Positions 45,537 through 55,511 of a stretch of 64,000 bases of DNA are shown piece by piece. Below the pieces are notes generated by a model, which was not told the origin of the DNA, ran no database searches, and saw nothing but the letters and a program-made list of their open reading frames with translations. The stretch is from Thauera linaloolentis 47Lol = DSM 12138 (lineage in GTDB: Bacteria; Pseudomonadota; Gammaproteobacteria; Burkholderiales; Rhodocyclaceae). The DNA is taken from positions 1-64,000 of the forward strand of contig NZ_AMXE01000006.1 of assembly GCF_000310205.1 (NCBI RefSeq), read 5' to 3'. A program made the position numbers and the translations under genes. Position 1 is the first letter of the stretch. Every line of letters begins with the position of its first letter.

Positions 45537-45989
45537 TCAGCGGCCTCGGGCGCCGGGGTTGCGGGCCGCGGGGCCACGCGCCGGCGAGCGACGTGTTTCG
45601 GCGCTTGCCTTTGCAAGTGCGGCACGGCGGGCGGCAGCCGCGAATGCGGCGGCCGACTTGGCGGTGGACGGGCGTGCCGTTGCTTTGTGCGCCGCGGGGG
45701 CGGCATCTTTCGTATCTTCACGCCGCTTGCGCCAGACGACGAGGATGTTGCCGATGTGCTGGACGGGTGCGGCGCCAAGGGTTTCGCAGAGTTCGTGCAT
45801 CAGTGCTTCGCGCTGTTCGCGTTCGGTGCCCTGGACCTTCACCTTGATGAGTTCGTGGGCCTGTAGCGAGCGCTCGATTTCGGCTACGACAGCGGGTGCA
45901 AGGCCGTTGCCTGCGATGGTGACGACGGGATTGAGATGATGGGCTCGTGCGCGCAGGTCGCGGCGCTGAGCCGGGGGGAGTTCGGTCAT
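45537..45989 (-). CDS. yhbY: YhbY family RNA-binding protein
   Basis: A 150-residue protein. Residues 5-95 are the CRM/YhbY domain: QRRDLRARAHHLNPVVTIAGNGLAPAVVAEIERSLQAHELIKVKV, then GNILVVWRKR. YhbY binds precursors of the large ribosomal subunit. The last 55 residues are an Ala/Arg/Lys-rich tail (KSAAAFAAAARRAALAKA), longer than in E. coli YhbY (97 residues), likely disordered and RNA-binding. Divergent from rlmE, with a TAGAAT -10 on the minus strand at 46025-46030. Confidence 0.92.
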   Translation of the reverse strand: MTELPPAQRRDLRARAHHLNPVVTIAGNGLAPAVVAEIERSLQAHELIKVKVQGTEREQREALMHELCETLGAAPVQHIGNILVVWRKRREDTKDAAPAAHKATARPSTAKSAAAFAAAARRAALAKASAETRRSPARGPAARNPGARGR

Positions 45990-46065
45990 TGAATCTCTCT
46001 GGATGCTTGAAGCTCGGGACCGGCGATTCTACTCCGATTACTAGAGGCGGACTTCTTCTAAGTCG

Positions 46066-46689
46066 ATGAAAAAGAACAAGACAAGCCGTGCATGGGTGCA
46101 TGATCACCTGAATGACCCCTACGTCCAGCGTGCCCAGGCAGAGGGTTACCGCGCACGCGCGGCTTACAAGTTGCTGGAAGTGGACGAGCGCGATCATTTG
46201 CTGAAGCCTGGGGCGGTGGTGGTCGACCTCGGGTCGACGCCCGGCTCATGGTGCCAGGTGGCGGTCAAGCGCTGCGGCCCGAAAGGGCAGGTGTTTGCGC
46301 TGGACGTTCTGCCGATGGAGGCCGTGGCCGGCGTTGACTTCCTGCAGGGGGATTTCACCGAGGACGCGGTGCTCGAGGATCTCGAATCCCGCCTCAAGGG
46401 GGCGAGGGCCGATGTCGTGCTGTCGGACATGGCGCCAAACCTGTCGGGTGTGGCTGCGGTAGACCAGGCCCGCTCGATCCACCTGTGCGAACTCGCGCTC
46501 GATTTCGCCGTGCGCCATCTGAAGCCCGGCGGGCAGTTTCTGGTCAAGGTCTTCCAGGGCGAGGGCTTCATGGAATACCGCAAACAGATGGAGGCCGCGT
46601 TTGCATCCGTGCAGGTCCGCAAGCCCAAGGCCTCGCGTGACCGCAGTGCGGAAGTCTACTTGCTGGGCAAGGGTCCCCGCCCGGTCTGA
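46066..46689 (+). CDS. rlmE: 23S rRNA 2'-O-ribose U2552 methyltransferase
   Basis: A 207-residue RrmJ/FtsJ enzyme. It opens [34 protein letters not shown] (catalytic Lys), then [15 protein letters not shown] (SAM site), [11 protein letters not shown] (Asp) and [10 protein letters not shown] (Lys, Glu), so the K-D-K-E tetrad is complete. It modifies the A-loop late in 50S assembly. Next to ftsH, its classic partner in heat-shock regulated loci. Confidence 0.97.
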   Translation: MKKNKTSRAWVHDHLNDPYVQRAQAEGYRARAAYKLLEVDERDHLLKPGAVVVDLGSTPGSWCQVAVKRCGPKGQVFALDVLPMEAVAGVDFLQGDFTEDAVLEDLESRLKGARADVVLSDMAPNLSGVAAVDQARSIHLCELALDFAVRHLKPGGQFLVKVFQGEGFMEYRKQMEAAFASVQVRKPKASRDRSAEVYLLGKGPRPV

Positions 46690-46728
46690 ATACGTTTGCG
46701 ATTGAGCGATCCAATCGCGGCCATTGGT

Positions 46729-46757
46729 TTGCCCGCGGGAACGTTCGGCACTAGAAT
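46729..46757 (+). promoter_or_regulatory. Promoter between rlmE and ftsH
   Basis: TTGCCC (46729-46734) and TAGAAT (46752-46757) are separated by 17 bp, in the gap after rlmE. Transcription would start near 46764, 40 nt before the ftsH start. Confidence 0.65.
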
Positions 46758-46803
46758 CGGTCAGTCGCGTACATGGCCAAAATGGCTTTTGAGGAACAGA
46801 ACG

Positions 46804-48696
46804 TTGAACAACCTATTCAAAAACCTCGCGATCTGGATGGTCATAGGCGTCGTACTGATGACTGTGTTCAACCAGTTCAATACGCGTCAGACCGCGCCGA
46901 ACACCATGGAGTACTCCCAGTTCCTCGAAGAGGCGAAGGCGGGGCGTATTGCCAAGGCGACGATCGATGGGCGCATGCTGAGGGCGACCACTCAGGAAGG
47001 GCGGACGATCACCGTCTATACGCCTGGTGTGCAGGACATCTGGATGGTGTCCGACCTGATGCGCTATGGCGTGCAGGTCAATGCGACCAAGCCTGAGGAA
47101 GAGCAGTCCTTCCTTGCGAGCATCTTCGTGTCGTGGTTCCCGATGCTGCTGCTGATCGGCGTATGGATCTTCTTCATGCGGCAGATGCAGGGCGGCGGCA
47201 AGGGGGGGGCGTTCTCGTTCGGCAAGAGCAAGGCGCGCATGCTCGACGAATCCGCCAATACGGTGACCTTCGCCGACGTCGCAGGGTGTGACGAAGCCAA
47301 AGAAGAGGTCTCCGAACTGGTCGAGTTCCTGCGTGATCCTTCCAAGTTCCAGAAGCTCGGCGGCCGTATTCCCAAGGGCGTGCTGATGGTCGGCTCCCCG
47401 GGTACCGGCAAGACCTTGCTCGCCAAGGCGATCGCAGGCGAAGCCAAGGTGCCCTTCTTCTCGATCTCGGGCTCGGACTTCGTCGAGATGTTCGTCGGCG
47501 TCGGTGCCGCGCGTGTGCGCGACATGTTCGAGCAGGCGAAAAAGCAGGCTCCCTGCATCATCTTCATCGACGAGATCGATGCCGTGGGACGCCAGCGCGG
47601 TGCGGGCCTGGGCGGTGGCAATGACGAGCGTGAGCAGACGCTGAACCAGTTGCTGGTCGAAATGGATGGCTTCGAGGGGCAGACCGGCGTGATCGTGATC
47701 GCTGCGACCAACCGTCCGGACGTGCTCGACCCGGCGCTTCTGCGCCCGGGCCGTTTCGACCGCCAGGTCGTGGTTGCGCTGCCGGACATCCGCGGCCGTG
47801 AGCAGATCCTCAAGGTACATATGCGCAAGGTGCCGATCGCGCCTGATGTCGATGCGCAGGTGCTCGCACGCGGAACCCCGGGTTTCGCTGGTGCCGACCT
47901 CGCCAACCTGGTCAATGAAGCGGCTTTGTTCGCCGCACGTTCCAACAAGCGTCTGGTGGATATGGACGACTTCGAGCGTGCCAAGGACAAGATCATGATG
48001 GGCGCCGAGCGCCGCTCGGTGGTCATGCCCGAGGAAGAGCGTCGCAACACTGCGTACCACGAATCCGGCCATGCCGTTGTTGCTCGCCTGCTCGACAAGA
48101 CCGATCCGGTGCACAAGGTCACCATCATCCCGCGCGGTCGCGCGCTGGGCGTGACGATGCAACTGCCGACCGAAGACCGCTACAGCCAGGATCGCGATCG
48201 CCTGCTGCAGACTATCGCCGTGCTGTTCGGTGGCCGTATTGCCGAAGAGATCTTCATGAAGCAGATGACGACCGGGGCCTCCAACGACTTTGCGAGGGCG
48301 ACGGATCTTGCCCGCCGCATGGTTACGCAATGGGGCATGTCCGATACCCTGGGGCCGATGGTGTACGGTGAGGAGGAAGGCGAGATATTCCTTGGCCGGC
48401 AGGTGACGACGCACCGCAACGTGTCCGAGGCCACGATGCAGAAGGTCGATGCCGAGATCCGCCGCATCATCGATCAGCAGTATGCGCTGGCGCGCCGTCT
48501 GCTGGAAGAGAACAGCGACAAGGTCGAGGCAATGACCAAGGCGCTTCTCGAGTGGGAGACCATCGATGCCGAACAGGTGAACGACATCATGGCCGGCCGT
48601 CCGCCGCGTGCTCCCAAGCCGCTGGCCACTCAGCCGAGCCGGCCGACCGACGATGCGCCGGGTGCGGCGCCGACGGCCGCGGCCCCTGCAGCCTGA
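46804..48696 (+). CDS. ftsH: ATP-dependent zinc metalloprotease FtsH
   Basis: A 630-residue membrane AAA+ protease. Two transmembrane helices flank a periplasmic domain (about residues 6-24 and 105-125). Walker A GSPGTGKT is at 197-204, Walker B IIFIDEID near 252, and the zinc site HESGH at 419-423. It degrades misfolded membrane proteins and regulators such as sigma32 and LpxC. I use the TTG at 46804 ([11 protein letters not shown], the normal FtsH N-terminus) with GAGGAA upstream. The frame is open to 46696, but those 36 residues overlap the promoter. Confidence 0.96.
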   Translation: MNNLFKNLAIWMVIGVVLMTVFNQFNTRQTAPNTMEYSQFLEEAKAGRIAKATIDGRMLRATTQEGRTITVYTPGVQDIWMVSDLMRYGVQVNATKPEEEQSFLASIFVSWFPMLLLIGVWIFFMRQMQGGGKGGAFSFGKSKARMLDESANTVTFADVAGCDEAKEEVSELVEFLRDPSKFQKLGGRIPKGVLMVGSPGTGKTLLAKAIAGEAKVPFFSISGSDFVEMFVGVGAARVRDMFEQAKKQAPCIIFIDEIDAVGRQRGAGLGGGNDEREQTLNQLLVEMDGFEGQTGVIVIAATNRPDVLDPALLRPGRFDRQVVVALPDIRGREQILKVHMRKVPIAPDVDAQVLARGTPGFAGADLANLVNEAALFAARSNKRLVDMDDFERAKDKIMMGAERRSVVMPEEERRNTAYHESGHAVVARLLDKTDPVHKVTIIPRGRALGVTMQLPTEDRYSQDRDRLLQTIAVLFGGRIAEEIFMKQMTTGASNDFARATDLARRMVTQWGMSDTLGPMVYGEEEGEIFLGRQVTTHRNVSEATMQKVDAEIRRIIDQQYALARRLLEENSDKVEAMTKALLEWETIDAEQVNDIMAGRPPRAPKPLATQPSRPTDDAPGAAPTAAAPAA

Positions 48697-48724
48697 TCCA
48701 TCAGGGCTCTACCTCGTAATCCTG

Positions 48725-48749
48725 CGGGCCGGTTTTTCCGGCCCGTTTT
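48725..48749 (+). terminator. Intrinsic terminator between ftsH and folP
   Basis: CGGGCCGG (48725-48732) pairs with CCGGCCCG (48738-48745) around five T, followed by TTTT. It lies 28 bp after the ftsH stop and only 15 bp before folP, so folP must depend on read-through. Confidence 0.85.
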
Positions 48750-48764
48750 CATTGGTGAACACGC

Positions 48765-49595
48765 ATGCCGATCATTCAATGCGGGCGTTTCCGTCTCGAC
48801 CTTTCCCAGCCACGCGTGATGGCGATCATCAATCTGACCGATGACTCCTTCACGGGTGACGGTCTTCATGGTGATGTGCGCGCAGCCTTGAGGCGCGCTG
48901 AGCGTGCGGTCGAGGAAGGGGCTCACATGCTCGATATCGGGGCGGAGTCGTCGCGCCCTGGCGCAGGGCCGGTGCCGGACGGGCAGGAGCAGGAGCGCGT
49001 GGTGAGCTTCATCCAGAGCGCACGGGGATGGGGCGTTCCGCTGTCGGTCGATACATCGAAGCCTGCCGTGATGCGGGCGGCGGTGGACGCGGGGGCCGAC
49101 ATGATCAACGACATCAACGCGTTTCGCATGCAGGGTGCGGTCGATGCGGTTGCTGGCAGCGAGGTCGGCCTTTGCGTCATGCACATGCTTGGGGAGCCCC
49201 GTACGATGCAGGACGATCCGCGCTATCTGGATGTGGTCGACGAGGTGAAGAGCTTTCTCGACGAACGTGTCCGGGTGCTCGAAGCTGCCGGCGTGGCGCG
49301 TGAGCGCATCGTGCTCGATCCGGGATTCGGCTTTGGCAAGCGGACTGAGCATAACTATGCCTTGCTGCGTGCGCTGGAGCGTTTTGGCGCGGATGGGCTC
49401 GCCGTGCTGGCCGGGCTTTCGCGCAAGTCGATGCTGGGTGCGGTGACGGGGCGAGACGTTGGGGAGCGCATGCCGGCCAGTGTGGCCGCGGCGCTGATCG
49501 CCGTGCAGCGCGGAGCGGGTATTGTGCGCGTGCATGATGTCGCGCCGACCTGCGATGCGATCAAGGTTTGGCAGGCCGTGTGCACCGAGTCTTGA
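48765..49595 (+). CDS. folP: Dihydropteroate synthase
   Basis: A 276-residue TIM-barrel enzyme joining p-aminobenzoate to the pterin pyrophosphate in folate synthesis; the target of sulfonamides. VMAIINLTDDSF, HMLDIGAESSRPGA, PLSVDTSKPAVM, DMINDINAF and LDPGFGFGKRTEHN are all family motifs. In the phosphate loop the common TPDSF reads TDDSF. Followed by glmM after 53 bp, the standard order. Confidence 0.96.
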   Translation: MPIIQCGRFRLDLSQPRVMAIINLTDDSFTGDGLHGDVRAALRRAERAVEEGAHMLDIGAESSRPGAGPVPDGQEQERVVSFIQSARGWGVPLSVDTSKPAVMRAAVDAGADMINDINAFRMQGAVDAVAGSEVGLCVMHMLGEPRTMQDDPRYLDVVDEVKSFLDERVRVLEAAGVARERIVLDPGFGFGKRTEHNYALLRALERFGADGLAVLAGLSRKSMLGAVTGRDVGERMPASVAAALIAVQRGAGIVRVHDVAPTCDAIKVWQAVCTES

Positions 49596-49648
49596 ACAGT
49601 TGTCTGCGTCCGGTGTCATAATCCGCGTTTTGTGAATCAGTCGGAGCG

Positions 49649-51004
49649 ATGATGGGGCGCAAGTATTTCGGTACCGATGGCGTGCGGGGAAAAGTTGGAG
49701 ATGCACCGATCACCCCCGAGTTCGTGATGAAACTGGGCTATGCGGCCGGGGTCACCCTGGTTGCGCGCGAAAAGCTGCCCGCGGGCGAGCATCCTGCTGT
49801 CCTGATCGGCAAGGACACGCGGATTTCCGGTTATATGCTCGAAGCCGCGCTGGAGGCGGGCTTCGCCGCCGCCGGCGTGGACGTCATGCTGGCAGGCCCG
49901 ATTCCGACGCCCGCCGTGGCTTATCTCACGCGTGCCTTGCGTCTGCAGGCCGGGGTGGTGATCTCGGCTTCGCATAATCCTTTCTACGATAACGGCATCA
50001 AATTTTTCTCGGCGGGGGGCACCAAGCTGCCCGATGCGCTCGAGGCCGAGATCGAGGCGCACCTGGATGAACCGATGGGATGTGTTGATTCGACCCGGCT
50101 CGGCAAGGCGCGGCGCATCAGCGATGCGGCCGGACGCTACATCGAGTTCTGCAAGAGCACTTTCCCCAATGAACTTGATCTGCGCGGTTTGCGGATCGCT
50201 GTGGACTGCGCCCATGGCGCGGCCTACCAGATCGCACCGAACGTGTTCCATGAACTGGGGGCCGAGGTGCTGCCGGTCGGCGTCGAGCCGAACGGGCTCA
50301 ATATCAATGACGGTGTCGGCGCCACGAGGCCGGAGAATCTGTGCCAGGCCGTGCTGGCGCAAGGGGCCGATCTGGGCATTGCGCTCGATGGCGACGCAGA
50401 TCGCCTGATCATGGTGGACCATCGCGGCGAGATCTATGACGGCGATAAATTGCTGTACGTGATCGCCGCCGCCCGCCACGCCGAGGGCAAGCTCGATGGC
50501 GTCGTCGGTACCTTGATGAGCAACCTGGGCTTCGAGCACGCCATCAGCCGGCTCGGCTCGCCTTTTGCCCGCGCCAAGGTAGGCGACCGCTACGTGCTGG
50601 AATTGTTGCACGAACGTGGCTGGAAGCTGGGCGGCGAAAACTCCGGCCATATCATCTGCCTCGACCAGCACAGCACCGGAGATGGCATCGTCTCCGCGTT
50701 GCAGGTGCTTGCTGCGCTCAAGCAGCAGGGCATCAGCCTGGCGGAAGCCTGCGCCGACCTCGTGTTCTACCCGCAGAAACTGATCAACGTGCGCCTGCCT
50801 GCCGGCTTCGACTGGCGCGCCGATGGTGGCATCGCGTCAGCGCAGGGCAGGGCGGAGGAGGCGCTGGGCGACAGCGGGCGCGTGCTGCTGCGTCCGTCAG
50901 GCACTGAGCCGTTGTTGCGGGTCATGGTCGAAGGGCGCGACGGGGAGCTCGTCGAGCGCCTGGCCCGTGATATCGCGGATGTGGTGCAGCACGCGGTGGC
51001 TTGA
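49649..51004 (+). CDS. glmM: Phosphoglucosamine mutase
   Basis: A 451-residue enzyme that turns glucosamine 6-phosphate into glucosamine 1-phosphate for cell-wall precursors. It has [12 protein letters not shown], the phosphoserine loop [16 protein letters not shown] (Ser108), the metal loop [11 protein letters not shown] and the sugar loop GGENSGH. Start ATG 49649; a second ATG follows directly. Confidence 0.97.
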   Translation: MMGRKYFGTDGVRGKVGDAPITPEFVMKLGYAAGVTLVAREKLPAGEHPAVLIGKDTRISGYMLEAALEAGFAAAGVDVMLAGPIPTPAVAYLTRALRLQAGVVISASHNPFYDNGIKFFSAGGTKLPDALEAEIEAHLDEPMGCVDSTRLGKARRISDAAGRYIEFCKSTFPNELDLRGLRIAVDCAHGAAYQIAPNVFHELGAEVLPVGVEPNGLNINDGVGATRPENLCQAVLAQGADLGIALDGDADRLIMVDHRGEIYDGDKLLYVIAAARHAEGKLDGVVGTLMSNLGFEHAISRLGSPFARAKVGDRYVLELLHERGWKLGGENSGHIICLDQHSTGDGIVSALQVLAALKQQGISLAEACADLVFYPQKLINVRLPAGFDWRADGGIASAQGRAEEALGDSGRVLLRPSGTEPLLRVMVEGRDGELVERLARDIADVVQHAVA

Positions 51005-51016
51005 GTGAGGCGCCGG

Positions 51017-51042
51017 GGCGGTGCAGGCCGGTCTGCACCGCC
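51017..51042 (+). terminator. Hairpin after glmM
   Basis: GGCGGTGCAG (51017-51026) pairs perfectly with CTGCACCGCC (51033-51042) around a 6-nt loop, 12 bp after the glmM stop. No T-run follows, so it is a weak or factor-assisted terminator, or an RNA-stability hairpin. Confidence 0.45.
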
Positions 51043-51085
51043 GGTTGCGGTCATTGCGTCAGCGTGGTCTTTCCTGTTTGATGAC

Positions 51086-51107
51086 ATGAAACGTGGCTGT
51101 AACAATG
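51086..51107 (+). promoter_or_regulatory. Pho box upstream of pstS
   Basis: ATGAAAC-GTGG-CTGTAAC-AATG forms two 7-bp repeats with 11-bp periodicity. The second is an exact PhoB half site (CTGTAAC); the first matches at 5 of 7. It lies 43-64 bp before pstS, fitting PhoB activation under phosphate limitation. Confidence 0.7.
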
Positions 51108-51149
51108 CATTGCTACCTTAGGGGCCTGGTTTTTCAATCCGAGGTAGCC

Positions 51150-52193
51150 ATGATGCGTTTCTCCACCAAGTTTGCCCTTGCCGCTTCTTCCGCCGTCCTG
51201 TTTGCGTTCAATGCCCAGGCGGCCGACATCACTGGAGCGGGCGCGTCCTTTCCTGCGCCGATCTACGCCAAGTGGGCTGACGCCTACCAGAAGGCCACGG
51301 GCAATCGAGTGAACTACCAGTCGATCGGTTCCGGCGGCGGCATTCGCCAGATTACCGCCAAGACCGTCGATTTTGGTGCTTCGGACATGCCGCTTACGCC
51401 CGAGAAGCTGGCCGAAGGCGGTCTGCAGCAGTTCCCCACGGTGATCGGCGCCGTCGTGCCGGTGGTGAATCTGCAAGGCATCAAGCCGGGCGACATGAAG
51501 CTCACCGGTGAGCTGCTGGCTCAGATCTATCAGGGCAAGATCACCAAGTGGAACGATCCCGCACTGGTTGCGCTCAATCCGGGCCTCGCTCTGCCGGATC
51601 AGGACATCGGCGTCGTTCGCCGTGCCGATGGCTCCGGAACCACCTTCGTGTTCACCAACTACCTGTCGAAGGTTTCCGCCGAGTGGAAGGAAAAGATCGG
51701 CGAAGGTACCGCGGTGCAGTGGCCGCTGGGCCTGGGTGGCAAGGGTAACGAGGGTGTGTCTGCCTTCGTCCAGCGCCTGCCGGGTTCGATCGGCTATGTC
51801 GAATACGCCTATGCGAAGCAGAACAAGCTGTCGCACGCCATCCTGCAGAACAAGGATGGTCAGTTCGTCGAGCCGAGCAACGAAACCTTTGCCGCCGCCG
51901 CCGAGGGTGCAGACTGGTCGAAGTCGGCCTTTTACGAGATCCTGACCAACCAGCCGGGCGCCAAGGCCTGGCCGATCACCAGTGCGACCTTCATCCTGGT
52001 GCACAAGGTGCAGGACAAGCCGGCCCAGGCCGCCGAGGCGCTGAAGTTCTTCGACTGGGCCTATGCCAATGGCGGCGACATGGCGCTTGAGCTCGAGTAC
52101 ATCCCCATGCCGAAGGCCACCATCGACCTGATTCGCGCCTCCTGGGGCGAGATCAAGGATGCTGCCGGCGCAACGGTTTATTCGGCGAAGTAA
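51150..52193 (+). CDS. pstS: Phosphate ABC transporter, substrate-binding protein
   Basis: A 347-residue periplasmic protein with signal [24 protein letters not shown]. The phosphate-binding loops are [36 protein letters not shown] and [12 protein letters not shown]. First gene of pstSCAB behind a Pho box. Double ATG at 51150/51153; GAGG lies upstream. A stable hairpin follows it, which would favour more PstS than membrane subunits. Confidence 0.97.
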   Translation: MMRFSTKFALAASSAVLFAFNAQAADITGAGASFPAPIYAKWADAYQKATGNRVNYQSIGSGGGIRQITAKTVDFGASDMPLTPEKLAEGGLQQFPTVIGAVVPVVNLQGIKPGDMKLTGELLAQIYQGKITKWNDPALVALNPGLALPDQDIGVVRRADGSGTTFVFTNYLSKVSAEWKEKIGEGTAVQWPLGLGGKGNEGVSAFVQRLPGSIGYVEYAYAKQNKLSHAILQNKDGQFVEPSNETFAAAAEGADWSKSAFYEILTNQPGAKAWPITSATFILVHKVQDKPAQAAEALKFFDWAYANGGDMALELEYIPMPKATIDLIRASWGEIKDAAGATVYSAK

Positions 52194-52228
52194 GCGGAAT
52201 TCCGCCCCATGGTTCAACGTAGCCAACA

Positions 52229-52253
52229 GCCAGAGGCCCATGGGGCCTTTGGC
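52229..52253 (+). terminator. Intercistronic hairpin between pstS and pstC
   Basis: GCCAGAGGCCC (52229-52239) pairs with GGGCCTTTGGC (52243-52253) with one G-T pair and a 3-nt loop. It is followed by GTTTCCCTTTC. It may be a partial terminator or a barrier to 3' decay, giving higher pstS message. Confidence 0.6.
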
Positions 52254-52307
52254 GTTTCCCTTTCTCCGGGAAGCGGCTCCCAGGCCGCGGCCCTTTCGAG
52301 TGCGTCC

Positions 52308-53270
52308 ATGCGAACGACCGAGTTCAAGTCTTCGGCGTCGAGAAGAGTCGGCGACAAGGTGTTCAGCGGAATGGCGAAATCCTTTGCCTGGCTGACCCTT
52401 ATCCTGCTAGCGGGCATCGTCATTGCCCTTATCTATGCGTCCTGGCCGAGCATTCAGGCCTTTGGCATCGGTTTTCTTTTCTCCGATGCCTGGAATCCGC
52501 CAATGGAGGATTTCGGGGCCTTGATCCCGATCTATGGCACGCTGGTCACATCGGCGATCGCCCTCCTGATCGCGGTGCCGGTCAGTTTCGGCATCGCGCT
52601 CTTCCTGACCGAGCTTTCGCCCGCATGGCTGCGCCGCCCGCTCGGCACTGCGATCGAACTGCTTGCGGCCATTCCCAGTATCGTCTATGGCATGTGGGGC
52701 CTGCTCATCTTTGCTCCCATCTTCGCCCAGTACGTCCAGCCCGGGCTGCAGTCGTCGATCGGGCAGGTGCCGATCATCGGCAAGCTTTTCGCCGGTGCGC
52801 CGCTCGGCATCGGTCTGCTCTGTGCCGGCATCATCCTCGCGATCATGATCATCCCCTACATCGCGTCGGTCATGCGCGACGTGTTCGAGGTGACGCCGCC
52901 GATGTTGAAAGAGTCGGCTTATGGCGTGGGGTGCACGACCTGGGAAGTGATGTGGGGCGTGGTGCTGCCTTACACCAAGACGGGTGTGATCGGTGGCGTG
53001 ATGCTGGGCCTCGGTCGCGCACTGGGAGAGACCATGGCGGTGACCTTCGTCATCGGCAATACGAATTTCCTGAACTCCGCTTCGCTGTTCGAGCCGGGCA
53101 ACAGCATCACGTCAGCGCTGGCGAACGAGTTCGCCGAGGCGGATCCGGGGCTGCATACGGCAGCATTGATGGAGCTCGGCCTCATCCTGTTTGCGATCAC
53201 GCTGGTGGTGCTGGTCGTTTCCAAACTACTGCTGATGCGACTCGCCAAGGGCGAAGGCACCAAGAGCTGA
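52308..53270 (+). CDS. pstC: Phosphate ABC transporter permease PstC
   Basis: A 320-residue inner-membrane permease with six main helices. The EAA-like motif [36 protein letters not shown] (in two parts) contacts PstB. The start at ATG 52308 ([19 protein letters not shown]) fits the family; an upstream in-frame start at 52209 would cover the pstS-pstC hairpin. It pairs with PstA to form the channel. Confidence 0.95.
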   Translation: MRTTEFKSSASRRVGDKVFSGMAKSFAWLTLILLAGIVIALIYASWPSIQAFGIGFLFSDAWNPPMEDFGALIPIYGTLVTSAIALLIAVPVSFGIALFLTELSPAWLRRPLGTAIELLAAIPSIVYGMWGLLIFAPIFAQYVQPGLQSSIGQVPIIGKLFAGAPLGIGLLCAGIILAIMIIPYIASVMRDVFEVTPPMLKESAYGVGCTTWEVMWGVVLPYTKTGVIGGVMLGLGRALGETMAVTFVIGNTNFLNSASLFEPGNSITSALANEFAEADPGLHTAALMELGLILFAITLVVLVVSKLLLMRLAKGEGTKS

Positions 53271-53283
53271 GCGAGTGACTGAC

Positions 53284-54126
53284 ATGAATCTGCTTGCAAG
53301 ACGCAAACTCGTTAACAAATTTGCCCTGACGCTGTCGCTGTCGGCAATGGTCTTCGGCCTGTTCTGGCTTGCCTGGATCTTGTGGACGGTGTTCGAACTG
53401 GGTCTGTCCGGCCTGTCGCTCGCCTTGTTCACCGAGATGACGCCCCCTCCCGGAGCGGAGAATGGCGGTCTGCTCAATGCGATCGTGGGGAGCCTGATCC
53501 TGGTTGTGCTGGCGACGTTCGTCGGTACGCCGATCGGCATCCTGACCGGCGTGTATCTGGCGGAATATGGGCGCCATCACTGGCTGGGCCAGACCACGCG
53601 TTTCATCAACGATCTGCTGCTGTCGGCACCGTCGATCGTCATCGGCCTGTTCGTCTATGCGGTGGTGGTCGCCCAGACGGGCAAGTTCTCGGCTTGGTCG
53701 GGGGTGCTCGCGCTCGCGCTGATCGTGCTTCCGGTTGTCGTGCGCACGACCGAGAACATGCTGCAGTTGATCCCCAATACCTTGCGCGAAGCTGCTTTCG
53801 CACTGGGGGCGCCAAAAAGCGTCGTGATCTCCAAGGTCACGCTGCGGGCTGCGCGGGCCGGGGTGCTGACCGGCGTCCTGCTGGCGGTGGCGCGGATCGC
53901 GGGCGAGACGGCGCCGCTGCTCTTCACCGCGCTGTCCAATCAGTTCTGGACGCTGAACCTCAATGAGCCGATGGCGAATCTCCCGGTCACCATCTTCAAG
54001 TTCGCCATGAGTCCCTTTACCAACTGGCAGGACCTGGCTTGGGCTGGCGTCTTCCTGATCACCATGGGTGTCCTGGTACTCAACATCATCGCTCGCGTTT
54101 TCCTGCGGGCTGAAAAGATCAACTAA
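53284..54126 (+). CDS. pstA: Phosphate ABC transporter permease PstA
   Basis: A 280-residue permease with six helices. The coupling motif [21 protein letters not shown] is followed by [15 protein letters not shown], the conserved glycine-glutamate region of phosphate permeases. I chose ATG 53284 ([16 protein letters not shown]); a GTG at 53275 would add three residues. It starts 13 bp after pstC. Confidence 0.95.
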   Translation: MNLLARRKLVNKFALTLSLSAMVFGLFWLAWILWTVFELGLSGLSLALFTEMTPPPGAENGGLLNAIVGSLILVVLATFVGTPIGILTGVYLAEYGRHHWLGQTTRFINDLLLSAPSIVIGLFVYAVVVAQTGKFSAWSGVLALALIVLPVVVRTTENMLQLIPNTLREAAFALGAPKSVVISKVTLRAARAGVLTGVLLAVARIAGETAPLLFTALSNQFWTLNLNEPMANLPVTIFKFAMSPFTNWQDLAWAGVFLITMGVLVLNIIARVFLRAEKIN

Positions 54127-54182
54127 GGATCCATTGCCAGCAATTCGGGGCCGGCAGCCGGCCCGCGACTGGAGAAGAACAT

Positions 54183-54947
54183 ATGCTAATCAACGACGCG
54201 CAAATCGAGTTCAAGGACTTCAACTTCTACTACGGCAAGTTCCACGCGCTGAAGAACATCAACTTCAAGATGGCGCGCCACAAGTGCACCGCCTTCATCG
54301 GCCCATCCGGTTGCGGCAAGTCGACCCTGTTGCGCACGATCAACCGCATGTACGATCTCTATCCCGAGCAGCGTGCCGACGGTCAATTGTTGTTCGATGG
54401 CCGCAACCTGCTGGGTTCCGATATTGATGTCAGCGTATTGCGCGCGAAGATCGGCATGGTCTTCCAGAAGCCGACGCCGTTCCCGATGTCGATCTACGAC
54501 AACATCGCCTTTGGCGTGAAGCTGCACGAGAAACTGTCGTCGAAAGACATGGATCAGCGCGTCGAATGGGCGCTGCGCAAGGCGGCTTTGTGGGAGGAAG
54601 TCAAGGACAAGCTCCACCAGAGCGGCATGAGCCTGTCGGGCGGTCAGCAGCAGCGCCTGTGTATTGCGCGTGGTATCGCCGTCAAGCCCGAAGTCATCCT
54701 GCTCGATGAGCCGACTTCGGCGCTGGATCCGATCTCTACCGCGCGCATCGAGGAACTGATCGACGAGCTCAAGGCCGAGTTCACCATCGTCATCGTGACG
54801 CACAACATGCAGCAGGCGGCGCGGATCTCGGACTACACGGCATATATGTACCTTGGTGAAATGATCGAGTTCGGCATTACCGACGAACTGTTCGTGAAGC
54901 CGAAGAAGAAGGAAACCGAGGACTACATAACCGGCCGTTTCGGCTGA
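54183..54947 (+). CDS. pstB: Phosphate ABC transporter ATP-binding protein PstB
   Basis: A 254-residue ATPase: Walker [10 protein letters not shown], signature [17 protein letters not shown], Walker [14 protein letters not shown], and [15 protein letters not shown] at the start typical of PstB. It drives high-affinity phosphate uptake. GGAGAAG precedes ATG 54183. No phoU follows; a strong terminator ends the operon. Confidence 0.97.
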   Translation: MLINDAQIEFKDFNFYYGKFHALKNINFKMARHKCTAFIGPSGCGKSTLLRTINRMYDLYPEQRADGQLLFDGRNLLGSDIDVSVLRAKIGMVFQKPTPFPMSIYDNIAFGVKLHEKLSSKDMDQRVEWALRKAALWEEVKDKLHQSGMSLSGGQQQRLCIARGIAVKPEVILLDEPTSALDPISTARIEELIDELKAEFTIVIVTHNMQQAARISDYTAYMYLGEMIEFGITDELFVKPKKKETEDYITGRFG

Positions 54948-54952
54948 GCAAG

Positions 54953-54977
54953 AAAGGCGGCCTGGCCGCCTTTTTTT
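54953..54977 (+). terminator. Intrinsic terminator of the pst operon
   Basis: AGGCGG (54955-54960) and CCGCCT pair around a short loop, inside AAAGGCGGCCTGG..., and seven T follow. It lies 5 bp after the pstB stop. The convergent DUF2789 gene begins on the other side. Confidence 0.92.
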
Positions 54978-55003
54978 ATGTGCGCATCGGGTACCTGTCG
55001 GTG

Positions 55004-55249
55004 CTATGCCTTGCGAGGCTGGCGCAGGGCGGCATCGAGCCAGTCGACGAGCTCGGCCCAGTCTGCGTCGTCCGCAAGCTGCTCCCTGATGAAAGCTGCC
55101 TGTCCCGTCGTCCAGAACGGCGCGTCAGGCAGTTTCACGTTGTCGGCTAGCGGAGTGTGTGCGGTAATGAAGGCCTCGATCTCGGCGGCCGAGTTCGGCA
55201 GTCCAAGCTGAGCGAAGAGGTCCTTCTGGACATGCACGGGCTTTTCCAT
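55004..55249 (-). CDS. DUF2789 family protein
   Basis: An 81-residue acidic helical protein matching DUF2789: HVQKDLFAQLGLPNSAAEIEAFITAHTPL, then LPDAPFWTTGQAAFIREQLADDADWAELVDWLD. The family is small, cytoplasmic and of unknown function, widespread in proteobacteria. ATG 55249 gives the normal length; the frame is open to 55393 but without a sensible start. Monocistronic, convergent with pstB. Confidence 0.85.
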   Translation of the reverse strand: MEKPVHVQKDLFAQLGLPNSAAEIEAFITAHTPLADNVKLPDAPFWTTGQAAFIREQLADDADWAELVDWLDAALRQPRKA

Positions 55250-55443
55250 CGCGGTGCTCCTGAATAGGGTGGTGACGGGGGTTCGGCAAGCTCTGGGCCG
55301 ATTGGTTCGCATGCGGGGCCGGCCCAGTCCTCCTCTTTCCGACTCTGCGGCTTGCACGATGTGTATCTTGGGCGAAGCCGTCGGTGCCTGCACGATCTGC
55401 GTGTCTCGGCGACATGGAATGTGGTCTTGGTCCAGGTGCCGAT

Positions 55444-55472
55444 TTGCCGGCCAGTCGAGGGCGTCCTATAAT
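55444..55472 (+). promoter_or_regulatory. Promoter of the tpiA-secG operon
   Basis: TTGCCG (55444-55449) and a perfect TATAAT (55467-55472) with 17 bp spacing, about 40 bp before tpiA. The rest of the 262-bp gap upstream shows nothing recognisable. Confidence 0.8.
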
Positions 55473-55511
55473 CCTGCGGTTTAGCTCTCGACGTCGGTCG
55501 CTCACTCTCCA

